Source: Lacticaseibacillus yichunensis (GTDB taxonomy: Bacteria; Bacillota; Bacilli; Lactobacillales; Lactobacillaceae). From it: a DNA stretch of 64,000 nt. This document shows positions 23,434 through 31,854 of this stretch, in pieces (positions within the stretch are counted from its first letter, which is position 1; the number at the start of each line of letters is the position of its first letter). The stretch spans positions 47,601 to 111,600 of the forward strand of contig NZ_RHOG01000003.1 in NCBI RefSeq assembly GCF_003946405.1, written 5' to 3'. The notes below the pieces were generated by a model. It was given only the letters and a program-made list of their open reading frames with translations. It was not told the DNA's origin and did no database searches. A program made the translations under genes and the position numbers.

Positions 23434-25035
23434 ATGACAGGGTGGAAAATGGGGACAGCGGCCCTTGCAGCTGCGGTCATGCTGGGGACTGGGGCAACAC
23501 AACCAGTTCAGGCAGTGAGTTTGCCAAAGGTCGACACCGCGACACTTGATCGCTACATCGACCGAATGTCGCTGGATGAAAAGATCGGGCAGCTTTTCAT
23601 CAGCCGGACGCCGGCCAGTGTCGCGCAGGCGCAAAATGATGTCGCGCAGTATCATCTGGGCGGGTTGATTCTGTTTGGCACGGATTTTTCCGGCCAGACC
23701 GTCAGCTCGATGCAGGCAAAACTCGCGGGCTTTCAGGCCGCAAGCAAGTTGCCCCTGTTGATCGCAACGGATCAAGAAGGCGGCACTGTGTCGCGTCTGT
23801 CCGATAGTGCCGCCATCAGCGCGGGTCGCAGTTTTCCCAGCCCGCAACAAAGCTTTGTTTCGGGCGGCACGGCGGCGGTGGTGAAGGCCGCCGAAACGAG
23901 TGCGCAGCTGTTGAAAACACTGGGCGTTAACTGGAATTTTGCACCGGTCGCCGATGTCTCAGGCGACCCGAACAGCTTTATCTACGCGCGCACCATGGGG
24001 ATGTCCTATGGCGATACCGCCAATGTGATCAGTCAGGTGGTGCCGGCGATTCAAAAACAAGGCGTGGCCGCCTCGCTCAAACATTTTCCTGGCTACGGCT
24101 CAGCCATCGACACGCACACCCAATTCGCGACGGTCGACCGGCCGCTGGCGACGCTGAAGGCTGAGGATCTTGTGCCGTTTCAGGCGGGCATCAACGCTGG
24201 CGTGGACAGCGTGATGGTCACCCATATCGTCATGTCTGCGATCGACCCCGACTATCCGGCCTCGCTGTCGGCCAAAGTCGTGAAATTGCTGCGCGGCGAC
24301 CTGCATTTCGAAGGCGTCATCATCACCGACGACCTCGCGATGGGCGCGATCAAACAGTTTGCGACCGCCCATAACCTGAGCACCCCGGATGTGCTGGCGG
24401 TCGAAGCCGGCAACGATGGCGTGATGGCCGACGATTATGCGACCGGCATTCCCGCCATCAAGGCCGCCGTGACAAATGGGTTGATCACGATGGCGCAGCT
24501 GGATAACGCGGTGCGCCACATTCTTCAACTCAAGGTCAAGTTGGGCCTAGTGACGGCGGCGATGGTCGAGACGCCGCGCGTCACGGTGACCAAGACGACC
24601 ACGTCTGGCAAAACCGCGACGATCACAGGCCGCGTGATCGCCAGCAAAGTATCCGGCGGGTCGAAGATCGCGGCCAAGGAAGGCGAGAAGACCTTGGCGA
24701 CGAGCACCTTGGCCAACGACGGCACCTTTTCGCTACGGCTGCCGCTGACCAGCAACGTCCAGCGCGCCGTTTTGACAGTCAACCAGGCCGGCGTCGCAAC
24801 GGCCACAGTGGTGCTTGCGGCTGCGCCAAAAGACGCCAGCAGCAAGGCCCCCTCATCTTCGGCCAAAGCGACGGACGCCAAGACGGCCAGCAGTTCTGAC
24901 GATGCGGTGCAGGCCAAGACTAAGCCGGATCAAACCGCTCGGGGCCTGCACAGCTGGTTGACGCTGGCTGCCGGGGTGCTGTTGGTCGCCATTGTGGCCG
25001 TGGGCGGTGTCGTGACCCTGCGCCGGCGAAAATAG
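23434..25035 (+). CDS. Secreted membrane-anchored GH3 beta-N-acetylhexosaminidase
   Basis: 533 aa. Signal peptide to about residue 27. The GH3 domain (about 35-375) is of the NagZ type: TDQEGG, the His/Asp pair in KHFPGYGSAIDTH (general acid/base) and the nucleophile Asp in ITDDLAMGAI. A beta-rich domain follows (about 380-465), then a Ser/Ala/Lys linker and one membrane helix with a basic tail (LTLAAGVLLVAIVAVGGVVTLRRRK) without an LPxTG motif. It is placed to release N-acetylglucosamine from peptidoglycan fragments or glycans outside the membrane. Lacking a C-terminal beta-sandwich of GH3 beta-glucosidases supports the NagZ assignment. Confidence 0.85.
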   Translation: MTGWKMGTAALAAAVMLGTGATQPVQAVSLPKVDTATLDRYIDRMSLDEKIGQLFISRTPASVAQAQNDVAQYHLGGLILFGTDFSGQTVSSMQAKLAGFQAASKLPLLIATDQEGGTVSRLSDSAAISAGRSFPSPQQSFVSGGTAAVVKAAETSAQLLKTLGVNWNFAPVADVSGDPNSFIYARTMGMSYGDTANVISQVVPAIQKQGVAASLKHFPGYGSAIDTHTQFATVDRPLATLKAEDLVPFQAGINAGVDSVMVTHIVMSAIDPDYPASLSAKVVKLLRGDLHFEGVIITDDLAMGAIKQFATAHNLSTPDVLAVEAGNDGVMADDYATGIPAIKAAVTNGLITMAQLDNAVRHILQLKVKLGLVTAAMVETPRVTVTKTTTSGKTATITGRVIASKVSGGSKIAAKEGEKTLATSTLANDGTFSLRLPLTSNVQRAVLTVNQAGVATATVVLAAAPKDASSKAPSSSAKATDAKTASSSDDAVQAKTKPDQTARGLHSWLTLAAGVLLVAIVAVGGVVTLRRRK

Positions 25036-25072
25036 TCGTGCGCTTCAGGAAAAAATAGTAGCTCGTTGAAAC

Positions 25073-25108
25073 AAGGCATTGGGTGCCATGAGCATCCGAC
25101 GCCTTTTT
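25073..25108 (+). terminator. Intrinsic terminator after the GH3 gene
   Basis: AAGGC..GGTGC pairs with GCATC..GCCTT around CATGA, followed by TTTTT. Confidence 0.7.
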
Positions 25109-25224
25109 GCGTTCAGCTCTGTTTTCCACTCGCCGCGGCGGCAATCTGTTACCGCGTTTCAATTGAGATGTGCCCGCAGAAATGTTAGCGTAGAGCTGAT
25201 AAGAAAACTGGAGGCGTTTACAAA

Positions 25225-26862
25225 TTGGCAAAAAATTGGTGGCAAGAAGCGGTCGTTTATCAGGTCTATCCGCGCTCTTTTCAAGACAGCAACAACGATG
25301 GCATCGGCGATCTGGAAGGGATTCGTCAGCGCCTGCCGTATATCAAAAAGCTCGGGGCAACGGTGATCTGGCTCAACCCGATCTACGCGTCGCCAAATGA
25401 TGACAATGGCTATGACATCAGCGACTACGAGGCGATTCAGCCCGATTTTGGCACCATGGCGGACTTTGATCGCCTGCTGGCCGACGCCCACAAGCTCGGC
25501 TTGAAGATCATGATGGATCTGGTCGTCAATCACACATCCGATGAGCACCAGTGGTTCATCGAGAGCCGTAGCAGCAAGACCAGCCCGTACCGGGATTACT
25601 ACATCTGGCGGGACCCGGTCGACGGGCATGCGCCAAATGACTGGGAAGCCGCATTTTCTGGCTCCGCATGGCAATTCGACGACGCGACGGGTCAATATTA
25701 CCTGCATCTATTTTCCAAAAAGCAGCCCGATCTGAACTGGGCGAATTCGGCGGTGCGCACCAATGTATTCGACATGATGACGCGCTGGCTGGATAAGGGC
25801 GTCGATGGGTTTCGGATGGATGTCATCAATCTTATCTCGAAGCCGGATGATCTGACTGGCTTGACTGAGTGGCCGGCAAATGGGCCGCGGGAGCACGAAT
25901 ACCTTCAGGAAATGAACGCGAAGGTGCTCCGCCATTTCGACTGCATCACGGTTGGCGAAACAGGCGGGGTGACGCCCGAAGACGCCTTGAAATACGCCGG
26001 GTTTGACAGCCACGAGCTGAACATGATCTTCCAGTTCCAGCACATGGACATCGGTCAGGATCCAAAGTTTGGCAAATGGGTCCAGCATCCGTTCTTGCTC
26101 AGCGAGCTCAAAGCAATCATGGCGCGCTGGCAAACAGAGCTGAACGGCAAGGCTTGGAACTCGCTGTACTGGAACAATCACGACCAGCCGCGGGTAGTGT
26201 CACGTTTTGGCAACGATGAAGGCGACTTCCGCGTGCTTTCGGCGAAGATGCTCGGCGCTGTGCTTCATTTCATGCAGGGCACGCCGTACATTTATCAAGG
26301 CGAAGAGCTCGGCATGACCAACGTCCACAGCTTCAACTCGATCGAGGATTATCGCGACATCGAGACGTTGAACGCGTATCGCGAGCATGTTGAGGAAAAA
26401 CGCGACCTGACGCATCCGCAAATGATGGCCGGGATTCACGCCGTCAGCCGCGACAACGCACGCACCCCGATGCAATGGGACGACAGCGTCAACGCCGGCT
26501 TCACTCGTGAAGGCATCGACCCGTGGATCGCGGTCAACGCGAACTACACGGACATCAACGCCGAGAACCAAGTCGACGACCCGGATTCTGTTTTCGCCTT
26601 CTATCAGAAGATGAACGCCCTGCGCAAACAATACGACATCATCACATACGGCGATTTCACGCCACTTGACCCGGACGACGAGCAGACCTGGAGTTACACC
26701 CGCCACCTGAATGGGCAAACGCTTCTGCTCACCGCCAACTTCACGGCGCAACCGGTGACCTTGGCGCGGGCAAAAGGCGAAGGCAAACTGCTGCTGAGCA
26801 ACTATGCCGGTGATCAAGGGGAAATACTGCGGCCGTATGAAGTGAAAGTTTATTTGAAATAG
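25225..26862 (+). CDS. GH13 oligo-1,6-glucosidase / alpha-glucosidase
   Basis: 545 aa from a TTG start with GGAGG 9 nt upstream. The GH13_31 series is complete: VVYQVYPRSFQDSN, nucleophile D199 in GFRMDVINL, acid/base E245 in TVGETGG and D320 in NNHDQPR. The residue after the nucleophile is Val, which in this subfamily favours alpha-1,6 bonds (isomaltose, panose) over alpha-1,4. It is cytosolic. A palindromic element overlaps the stop codon. Confidence 0.92.
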   Translation: MAKNWWQEAVVYQVYPRSFQDSNNDGIGDLEGIRQRLPYIKKLGATVIWLNPIYASPNDDNGYDISDYEAIQPDFGTMADFDRLLADAHKLGLKIMMDLVVNHTSDEHQWFIESRSSKTSPYRDYYIWRDPVDGHAPNDWEAAFSGSAWQFDDATGQYYLHLFSKKQPDLNWANSAVRTNVFDMMTRWLDKGVDGFRMDVINLISKPDDLTGLTEWPANGPREHEYLQEMNAKVLRHFDCITVGETGGVTPEDALKYAGFDSHELNMIFQFQHMDIGQDPKFGKWVQHPFLLSELKAIMARWQTELNGKAWNSLYWNNHDQPRVVSRFGNDEGDFRVLSAKMLGAVLHFMQGTPYIYQGEELGMTNVHSFNSIEDYRDIETLNAYREHVEEKRDLTHPQMMAGIHAVSRDNARTPMQWDDSVNAGFTREGIDPWIAVNANYTDINAENQVDDPDSVFAFYQKMNALRKQYDIITYGDFTPLDPDDEQTWSYTRHLNGQTLLLTANFTAQPVTLARAKGEGKLLLSNYAGDQGEILRPYEVKVYLK

Positions 26863-26990
26863 GGTGCGAAGGTGCGCGTTTATGGTCGTGCAGCTAGTTT
26901 GGCCCAGACGCTTGGGGCAGGTCTGAGTCCCGAGTGACTGGGTCAACTAGATGCCTCAGACCTGCCGCGCGGCGCCCAACTGCAAGTGCG
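26861..26990 (+). repeat. Palindromic element (E4)
   Basis: AGGGTGCG starts inside the TAG stop of the GH13 gene. Arms GGCAGGTCTGAG.. pair with CTCAGACCTGCC; a GTGCGCG outer arm pairs with CGCGC; the unit ends GCCCAACT. The inner part is rearranged relative to other units. Confidence 0.7.
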
Positions 26991-27022
26991 GCGGCCCGCG
27001 AGCTGCTTCGCCTGCCTCAGCT

Positions 27023-27067
27023 CAAAAGTGGTGCACACGGTCAAATCCGTCTGCGCCACTTTTTGCG
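27023..27067 (+). terminator. Intrinsic terminator
   Basis: AAAAGTGGTGCAcACGG pairs with CCGTcTGCGCCACTTTT around TCAAAT. It lies downstream of element E4 and probably ends the GH13 transcript. Confidence 0.85.
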
Positions 27068-27123
27068 TCCTTCCGCAGCTATTTTATAAGCCCCGTATAC
27101 ACCTGCAAAAAAAGGCAGAAATA

Positions 27124-27145
27124 TGTAATCGGTTTCCGCTATAAT
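27124..27145 (+). promoter_or_regulatory. cre site overlapping the -10 of the FMN-reductase operon
   Basis: TGTAATCGGTTTCC (27124-27137) matches the CcpA consensus TGWAANCGNTNWCA at all but the last position and is followed at once by TATAAT (27140-27145). CcpA binding would repress, so the operon should rise when preferred sugar is exhausted. No clear -35 is visible. Confidence 0.6.
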
Positions 27146-27200
27146 GAGCAGGTAGAAGCCGCCTCGAGCGGGTCGATCTTTTCACTGAAGGAGTATGATC

Positions 27201-27809
27201 ATGACACACTATATTGGAATTGCAGGCACAAACGCGGTGCATTCGACCAATCGCCAGCTGATTGCCTACATGAAGCAGCATTTTGCGGACCAAGCAACGA
27301 TCGACATCGCCGAGATCGGCGGCTGGCCGTTGTTCATGAAAAATCCGGGCAAAAAGTTGCCCGCCCAGGTGACCGCATTGGCCAAGCAGATCGAAGAGGC
27401 GGACGGCGTGATCATCGCCACCCCCGAATATGACCACGCGGTGCCGGCTGTTTTGAGCTCGGCCCTGGCCTGGTTGTCGTATGGCATCGATCCGCTGGCC
27501 GGCAAGCCGGTGATGATCGTTGGCGCGTCATATGGCTCCCTAGGCACCTCGCGCGCGCAGGCTCAATTGCGCCAGATCCTCGATTCACCGGAAGTGCGTG
27601 CCAGCGTGATGCCGAGCTCCGAATTTTTAGTCGGCCATTCCTTGGATGCCTTTGATGAAAATGGTGACCTCAAGGATCCACAATTGGTCGCGCCGCTGGA
27701 TGTGTTGTTCAAGGAGTTTGGCGTGTTTGGCAAGATCACCCAGGAGCTCGTCGGGTCCCTGGCAGCCATCAAGAAGCAAGCCAGCTCTGTTGATTGGGTC
27801 AAAGATTAG
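27201..27809 (+). CDS. NADPH-dependent FMN reductase family protein
   Basis: 202 aa from the ATG at 27201 (GAAGGAG 7 nt upstream; an ATG at 27195 is too close). Flavodoxin-like fold with the FMN_red layout: GIAGTNAVHSTNRQLI near the start, PEYDHAVPAVLSSALAWLS and a GASYGSLGTSRAQAQLRQIL segment. It moves electrons from NAD(P)H to flavin or an azo/quinone-type acceptor. It forms an operon with a larger paralogue whose ribosome site overlaps its stop codon. Confidence 0.85.
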   Translation: MTHYIGIAGTNAVHSTNRQLIAYMKQHFADQATIDIAEIGGWPLFMKNPGKKLPAQVTALAKQIEEADGVIIATPEYDHAVPAVLSSALAWLSYGIDPLAGKPVMIVGASYGSLGTSRAQAQLRQILDSPEVRASVMPSSEFLVGHSLDAFDENGDLKDPQLVAPLDVLFKEFGVFGKITQELVGSLAAIKKQASSVDWVKD

Positions 27810-27819
27810 GAGGAACGTC

Positions 27820-29250
27820 ATGAAATTAGTTGCGATTGCCGGCTCCATTGCCGAAGAATCTTTTAACCGCCAGCTCCTTGTGTTTGCGGCCAATCAATAT
27901 GCGGCCCAGGCGGACATTGAAGTATTGAACATCAACGACGTACCTGTTTTCAACCAGGACGAGGACACCGGCGCAAACGCCGCGGTGTTGTACCTGGCGC
28001 GCAAGATCGAGCAGGCAGACGGCGTGATCTTCGCTACGCCAGAACATAACCACACCTTAGCCCCAGCCATGAAAAATATTATCGAGTGGCTGTCCAACAA
28101 GCTGCACCCCCTGGCCAACAAGCCGGTCCTGATTCTTGGCGCATCCTGGCATGATCAAGGCTCCTCGCGCGCCCAGTTGTCCCTGCGGCAAGTGCTTGAA
28201 GCCCCGGGTGTCGGCGCCTTGGTGATGCCCGGCGACGAATTTTTGCTGGCCAATGCCAAGGATGCGTTTGATGAGTTGGGCAACCTGAAGGACCAACGCA
28301 CCGTCGCGTTTTTAGGTACGGTGATCACGAAGTTCGTCAAGTGGGTCCATGTGCTGGCGGCGATGCAGGAGAAAAAAGCGGCCCAGCCTTGGCTGCAAGA
28401 GGATCTCACTGGCCACCATCCGGTCGATACCTCGATCGACATTCCGCGCAGCGACGATTGGGTCGAGCAAGGCGCAGCCAAGACCGGTGCGGTCAATGGC
28501 GACAAATATGTCGAGCTCGATCGCGGGCTTTTGACGGTCGATCAGCTGAACTGGTTCCTCAACTCCATGCCGATGGAATTAACCTACATGGATGACAACG
28601 ACCAATTCATCTATTACAACCATGCCCTGGATCATGATGACATGTTGGCGCCACGGTATCCAAAACAGGTCGGGGACATGGCCTCTGAAGTGCACCCACC
28701 ACGTGCCGTTGCCCATGTGCAGCAGGTGATCTGGGCGCTTCGCCAACATCAGACCGACTTGGTGTCCATGCCGGTGCCAGGCAACAAGGTCAATGAAAAA
28801 TACATCATGCATTTTTACCGTGCCATGCGCGACGCCGACGATCGGTATCGCGGTGTGAACGAATGGGTGCTAGACATTTGGCCGATCATCGCGGACTACC
28901 TCAAGCGGACGGGCCAAAAACTTGTGCAGGATCCAAGCCACAAAGCGGATGCGACAACAGGGGCTTCTCAAGCCGGCGCCGCTGCCAAGCCAGATGCCTC
29001 AACGGGTGCTTCCGAATCAGCCAGCACGCCAGCCGCAACGCCGACGCCGGATGCTTCGACCGGCGCGTCCGAGTCCAGCGCGACCCCAACACCAACGCCG
29101 GATGCCTCAACCGGAGCCTCTGAATCCGGTTCCGATACGGCGGCCGACGCGTCGACGAGTGCTTCCAAGACCGACGCCTCGACGGGGGCAAGTGAATCCG
29201 TCCCGACGCCTGTTTTTCCAGATGCCGTGACCGGCGCGACAGAGATCTGA
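27820..29250 (+). CDS. FMN reductase - PAS fusion with a multi-motif flavinylation tail
   Basis: 476 aa from the ATG at 27820, with TAGGAGGAA overlapping the previous stop. Residues 1-175 are an NADPH-dependent FMN reductase domain (GSIAEESFNRQLL, PEHNHTLAPAMKNIIEWLS, GASWHDQGSSRAQLSLRQVL). Residues about 240-365 are a PAS_10/DUF438-type PAS domain (MELTYMDDNDQFIYYNHA, EVHPPRAV). The tail (about 370-476) is Ala/Thr/Pro/Ser-rich and repeats D-A-x-T-G-A-S/T at residues 377, 392, 411, 428, 452 and 468, plus one D-A-S-T-S-A-S at 443; the last is DAVTGAT. This is the motif that ApbE modifies with covalent FMN in NqrC-like domains. There is no signal peptide. Multi-site flavinylation is inferred, not shown. 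Confidence 0.82.
   Translation: MKLVAIAGSIAEESFNRQLLVFAANQYAAQADIEVLNINDVPVFNQDEDTGANAAVLYLARKIEQADGVIFATPEHNHTLAPAMKNIIEWLSNKLHPLANKPVLILGASWHDQGSSRAQLSLRQVLEAPGVGALVMPGDEFLLANAKDAFDELGNLKDQRTVAFLGTVITKFVKWVHVLAAMQEKKAAQPWLQEDLTGHHPVDTSIDIPRSDDWVEQGAAKTGAVNGDKYVELDRGLLTVDQLNWFLNSMPMELTYMDDNDQFIYYNHALDHDDMLAPRYPKQVGDMASEVHPPRAVAHVQQVIWALRQHQTDLVSMPVPGNKVNEKYIMHFYRAMRDADDRYRGVNEWVLDIWPIIADYLKRTGQKLVQDPSHKADATTGASQAGAAAKPDASTGASESASTPAATPTPDASTGASESSATPTPTPDASTGASESGSDTAADASTSASKTDASTGASESVPTPVFPDAVTGATEI
28948..29241 (+). repeat. Tandem repeat encoding D-A-S-T-G-A-S motifs
   Basis: Imperfect repeats of about 45-57 bp built on GAYGCSTCRACSGG-type codons encode seven motif copies spaced 15, 19, 17, 15, 9 and 16 residues. 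Synonymous codons vary between copies, so the peptide rather than the DNA seems conserved. Confidence 0.8.
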
Positions 29251-29263
29251 TTCTAATGTAAAT

Positions 29264-29297
29264 AAAAACCACGCCTGACTTTGGACGTGGTTTTTTG
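29264..29297 (+). terminator. Intrinsic terminator
   Basis: AAAACCACG pairs with CGTGGTTTT, with TTT following. Confidence 0.85.
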
Positions 29298-29324
29298 ATT
29301 CTAGGAAAGCGAGGTCGATACTGC

Positions 29325-29735
29325 CTAAAATTCGACAGTCGATTCCTGATTTTTCACGGTGACATCCGCCTCGCTGAAAGTCAGGGCGAAGAAGGTCCCG
29401 TGTGCCGCGTATTTTGCCGTCTGCGGGAACGCAGCCATGTATTGCGCGAGTTGGGCCTCATCCGGCGTGATGCCATTGATCTTGGCGGCGCGGACCCGCA
29501 CGACATCGTTGGTCTCGCCGATCGGCAGGGTGGTGAAGGCGGCGGCGTCATGTGCGGCAAATTCCGCGACCTTGTTGGCATTGCCCGCCGTCATGAACAG
29601 CAAGGTGTTCGCCTCTTTCAAATACGTGTACAAGACGATGCGGACATCTGGCGCGCTGCCATCCGTGGTCAAGCTGGCAACGGCGACCTGGCCGGATTCT
29701 GTCAAAATACGTTGTGCTTCTGTTTTTGCGTCCAT
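29325..29735 (-). CDS. PPOX-class FMN-binding protein
   Basis: 136 aa from the ATG at 29735, with GGAGG 8 nt upstream. Split-barrel pyridoxamine-phosphate-oxidase-like fold: VAVASLTTDGSAPDVRIVLYTY and TLLFMTAGNANKVAEFAAH are the usual flavin-contact strands. The substrate is unknown. It is divergent from the GH127 gene with cre-like sequences in between. Confidence 0.78.
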   Translation of the reverse strand: MDAKTEAQRILTESGQVAVASLTTDGSAPDVRIVLYTYLKEANTLLFMTAGNANKVAEFAAHDAAAFTTLPIGETNDVVRVRAAKINGITPDEAQLAQYMAAFPQTAKYAAHGTFFALTFSEADVTVKNQESTVEF

Positions 29736-29777
29736 AAGAAGGACCTCCATTTCTGTGTTCCCCTTCATTGTAGCCAG

Positions 29778-29793
29778 GCCTGCAAGCGCTTTT
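29778..29793. promoter_or_regulatory. cre-like site in the PPOX/GH127 divergent region
   Basis: TGCAAGCGCTTTTCA carries the AAGCGCTT core of a CcpA site, 43 bp upstream of the PPOX start codon. Confidence 0.45.
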
Positions 29794-29834
29794 CAAGCCG
29801 CATCGCGATTTTGGTATAAAAGTGCGGACAAAGC

Positions 29835-29888
29835 TTGCAAGCCGGCCGCGTCTTGCTACAATAAAGCAGAAATCGAAAGCGCTTTATT
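29835..29888 (+). promoter_or_regulatory. GH127 promoter with downstream cre
   Basis: TTGCAA (29835-29840), 16-bp spacer, TACAAT (29857-29862), then CGAAAGCGCTTTAT (29874-29887), a palindromic cre-like site just after the expected start point: a classic position for CcpA repression. Confidence 0.6.
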
Positions 29889-29899
29889 GGAGGACAAAA

Positions 29900-31720
29900 A
29901 TGACGACAACATTGCACGACACGGCGCGGTTCACCCACCTGCCGCTGGGCGCGATTCACCCGGCCGGCTGGCTCAGAGACCAGCTGCGCATTCAGGCAAA
30001 CGGCTTGACTGGCGGCCTTGAAGATCACTGGGACGATGTGAAAAATAGTGCCTGGAAGGGTGGCGACGGTGAGGATTGGGAGCGCGGCCCGTATTATCTC
30101 GATGGCCTGGTGCCACTGGCTTATTTGCTCAACGACGAAAAGCTGATCGCCAAGGTTCAACCATGGATCGAATGGATCTTGAATAGTCAGAGTGAAGACG
30201 GCTTCTTTGGCCCCGCCACCAATGACGACTGGTGGCCGCGGATGGTTGCTTTGAAAGTGCTGATTCAGTATCAGGAAGCCACCGGCGACGCGCGGGTCGT
30301 GCCCCTGATGACCAAGTACGCGCATTATCATCTGGCGCATACTGAGGAATGGCCGCTGACTAATTGGGGCGAGGCGCGCGGCTGGGATGAGATCATGAGC
30401 CTGCTTTGGCTGTATGGCAAGACGGAGGACGACCAACTTCTCGACTTGATCGCGATCTTGCGCAAGCAGACAGCTGACTGGGCCGATCTGTACAAGAATT
30501 TTCCGTTCCGCCGCTACACCCGCTTTTTCTCGCACCAAAATCATGTCGTGAACGTCGCGATGTCGCTGAAGAGTTATGCGCTGGCCTATGAACTGGATGG
30601 CGATGCGCAGGCCAAAGCCGATTTTGAAAATGCGTGGGCGACGCTTCAGACTTATCACGGCCAGCTCCATGGCCTGTTTTCCGGCGATGAATGGCTGTCC
30701 GGTACCGATCCCACGCAGGGCACCGAATTATGCTCGATCGTCGAGGCAATGTTCTCGTTTGAGACGTTGACCGCTGTTTTTGGCGACAGCAGTCTCGGCG
30801 ACCGCCTCGAGCGCCTGGCCTTCAACGCACTGCCTGCCACTATCAGTCGCGACTGGACCGCCCATCAGTATGATCAACAGGTCAACCAAGTCCGCGCCGA
30901 TGTTGCCCATCGCAATTGGACGCAAAATGATGACCACGCGAACACCTTTGGCCTGGAGCCGCATTTTGGCTGCTGTCTGGCCAACATGCATCAGGGTTGG
31001 CCAAAATTCGTGGCGAGCACCTGGCTCAAGGACAACGATGGCCTCGTGTGCGTCTCGCCAGTGCCGGCCACGGTGCAAGATGGCGCGCGCAAGATCGATG
31101 TCACCAGCAATTATCCCTTCACGCTGGGCGCAAGTTTCGCTGTGACCACCGAGGCGCCGTTCATCTTCAAACTGCGCGTGCCGACCTGGGCGACGGGCAC
31201 GACCTTGACCGTCAATGGTGAGGCACGGCCGCTGACCCCGCAAGACGGCTACCTGGTGCTCACCGTCCAAGATGGCGACCAGCTGACCCTGGCATTTGGC
31301 GCAGATGTCCGCTTTGCGCCGCGCGCCAATCGTGCCACCGGGGTTTTGTACGGCCCGCTACTATTTGCCTTGCCGATCAAGGAACACTGGCAGCGCCTCT
31401 TTGGCAACCAGCCGTATCCGGATTTTGGCCTGACCCCGGAATCCGAGTGGCGCTATGGCCTGTCCACCCATGCCAAGTTTGAGGTCGTGGAAAATTCGGC
31501 GGCGTCACTCGTCAATGGCCAGGTCTTTGACAGCCTGCATTCGCCGATCAGCCTGCGCACCACGGGCTGGCGCCTCAACAATTGGGACATGCGCGGCAAC
31601 TCCGCGGACGAACCGCCGTACAACGTGGATGCAGGCGAGGCGACCGCACTTGAGCTGGTCCCTTATGGCGGCGCCAAACTGCGCATCGCGGAATTTCCGA
31701 CGATCGATCCGCGGCCTTAA
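29900..31720 (+). CDS. GH127-type (DUF1680) beta-L-arabinofuranosidase
   Basis: 606 aa from the ATG at 29900 (GGAGG site). An (alpha/alpha)6 barrel: WERGPYYLDGLVPLAYLL near residue 60, the acid/nucleophile region with GTELCSIVEAMFS (Glu and Cys) and FGCCLANMHQGWPKF, the conserved Cys pair of the family; C-terminal beta domains follow. Family members cleave beta-L-arabinofuranosides by a zinc-cysteine mechanism. The related GH146/GH137-like families cannot be excluded. It is cytosolic, so it acts on imported oligosaccharides. No transporter is adjacent. Confidence 0.82.
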   Translation: MTTTLHDTARFTHLPLGAIHPAGWLRDQLRIQANGLTGGLEDHWDDVKNSAWKGGDGEDWERGPYYLDGLVPLAYLLNDEKLIAKVQPWIEWILNSQSEDGFFGPATNDDWWPRMVALKVLIQYQEATGDARVVPLMTKYAHYHLAHTEEWPLTNWGEARGWDEIMSLLWLYGKTEDDQLLDLIAILRKQTADWADLYKNFPFRRYTRFFSHQNHVVNVAMSLKSYALAYELDGDAQAKADFENAWATLQTYHGQLHGLFSGDEWLSGTDPTQGTELCSIVEAMFSFETLTAVFGDSSLGDRLERLAFNALPATISRDWTAHQYDQQVNQVRADVAHRNWTQNDDHANTFGLEPHFGCCLANMHQGWPKFVASTWLKDNDGLVCVSPVPATVQDGARKIDVTSNYPFTLGASFAVTTEAPFIFKLRVPTWATGTTLTVNGEARPLTPQDGYLVLTVQDGDQLTLAFGADVRFAPRANRATGVLYGPLLFALPIKEHWQRLFGNQPYPDFGLTPESEWRYGLSTHAKFEVVENSAASLVNGQVFDSLHSPISLRTTGWRLNNWDMRGNSADEPPYNVDAGEATALELVPYGGAKLRIAEFPTIDPRP

Positions 31721-31801
31721 ACGAAACACCGGCACGCCCCAGGCCGCACTTGACTCACCCAGTTGAATCAACTTGTTGGCCGCTGTGCTAGGAACCAGCG
31801 C

Positions 31802-31854
31802 GCCCTCCCCGTTATACTTTGCTTACAAGCAAAGTATAACGGGGAGGGCTTTTT
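31802..31854 (+). promoter_or_regulatory. Perfect 23-bp inverted repeat overlapping the ribosome site of tauE-like gene
   Basis: 31802-31824 and 31827-31849 are exact reverse complements with only AC between them. The right arm contains GGGGAGGG, the only ribosome site for the ATG at 31855, and the left arm contains TATACT. Five T residues follow. As RNA it would be a terminator-like hairpin and would hide the ribosome site; as DNA it would be a strong symmetrical operator. Confidence 0.85.
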
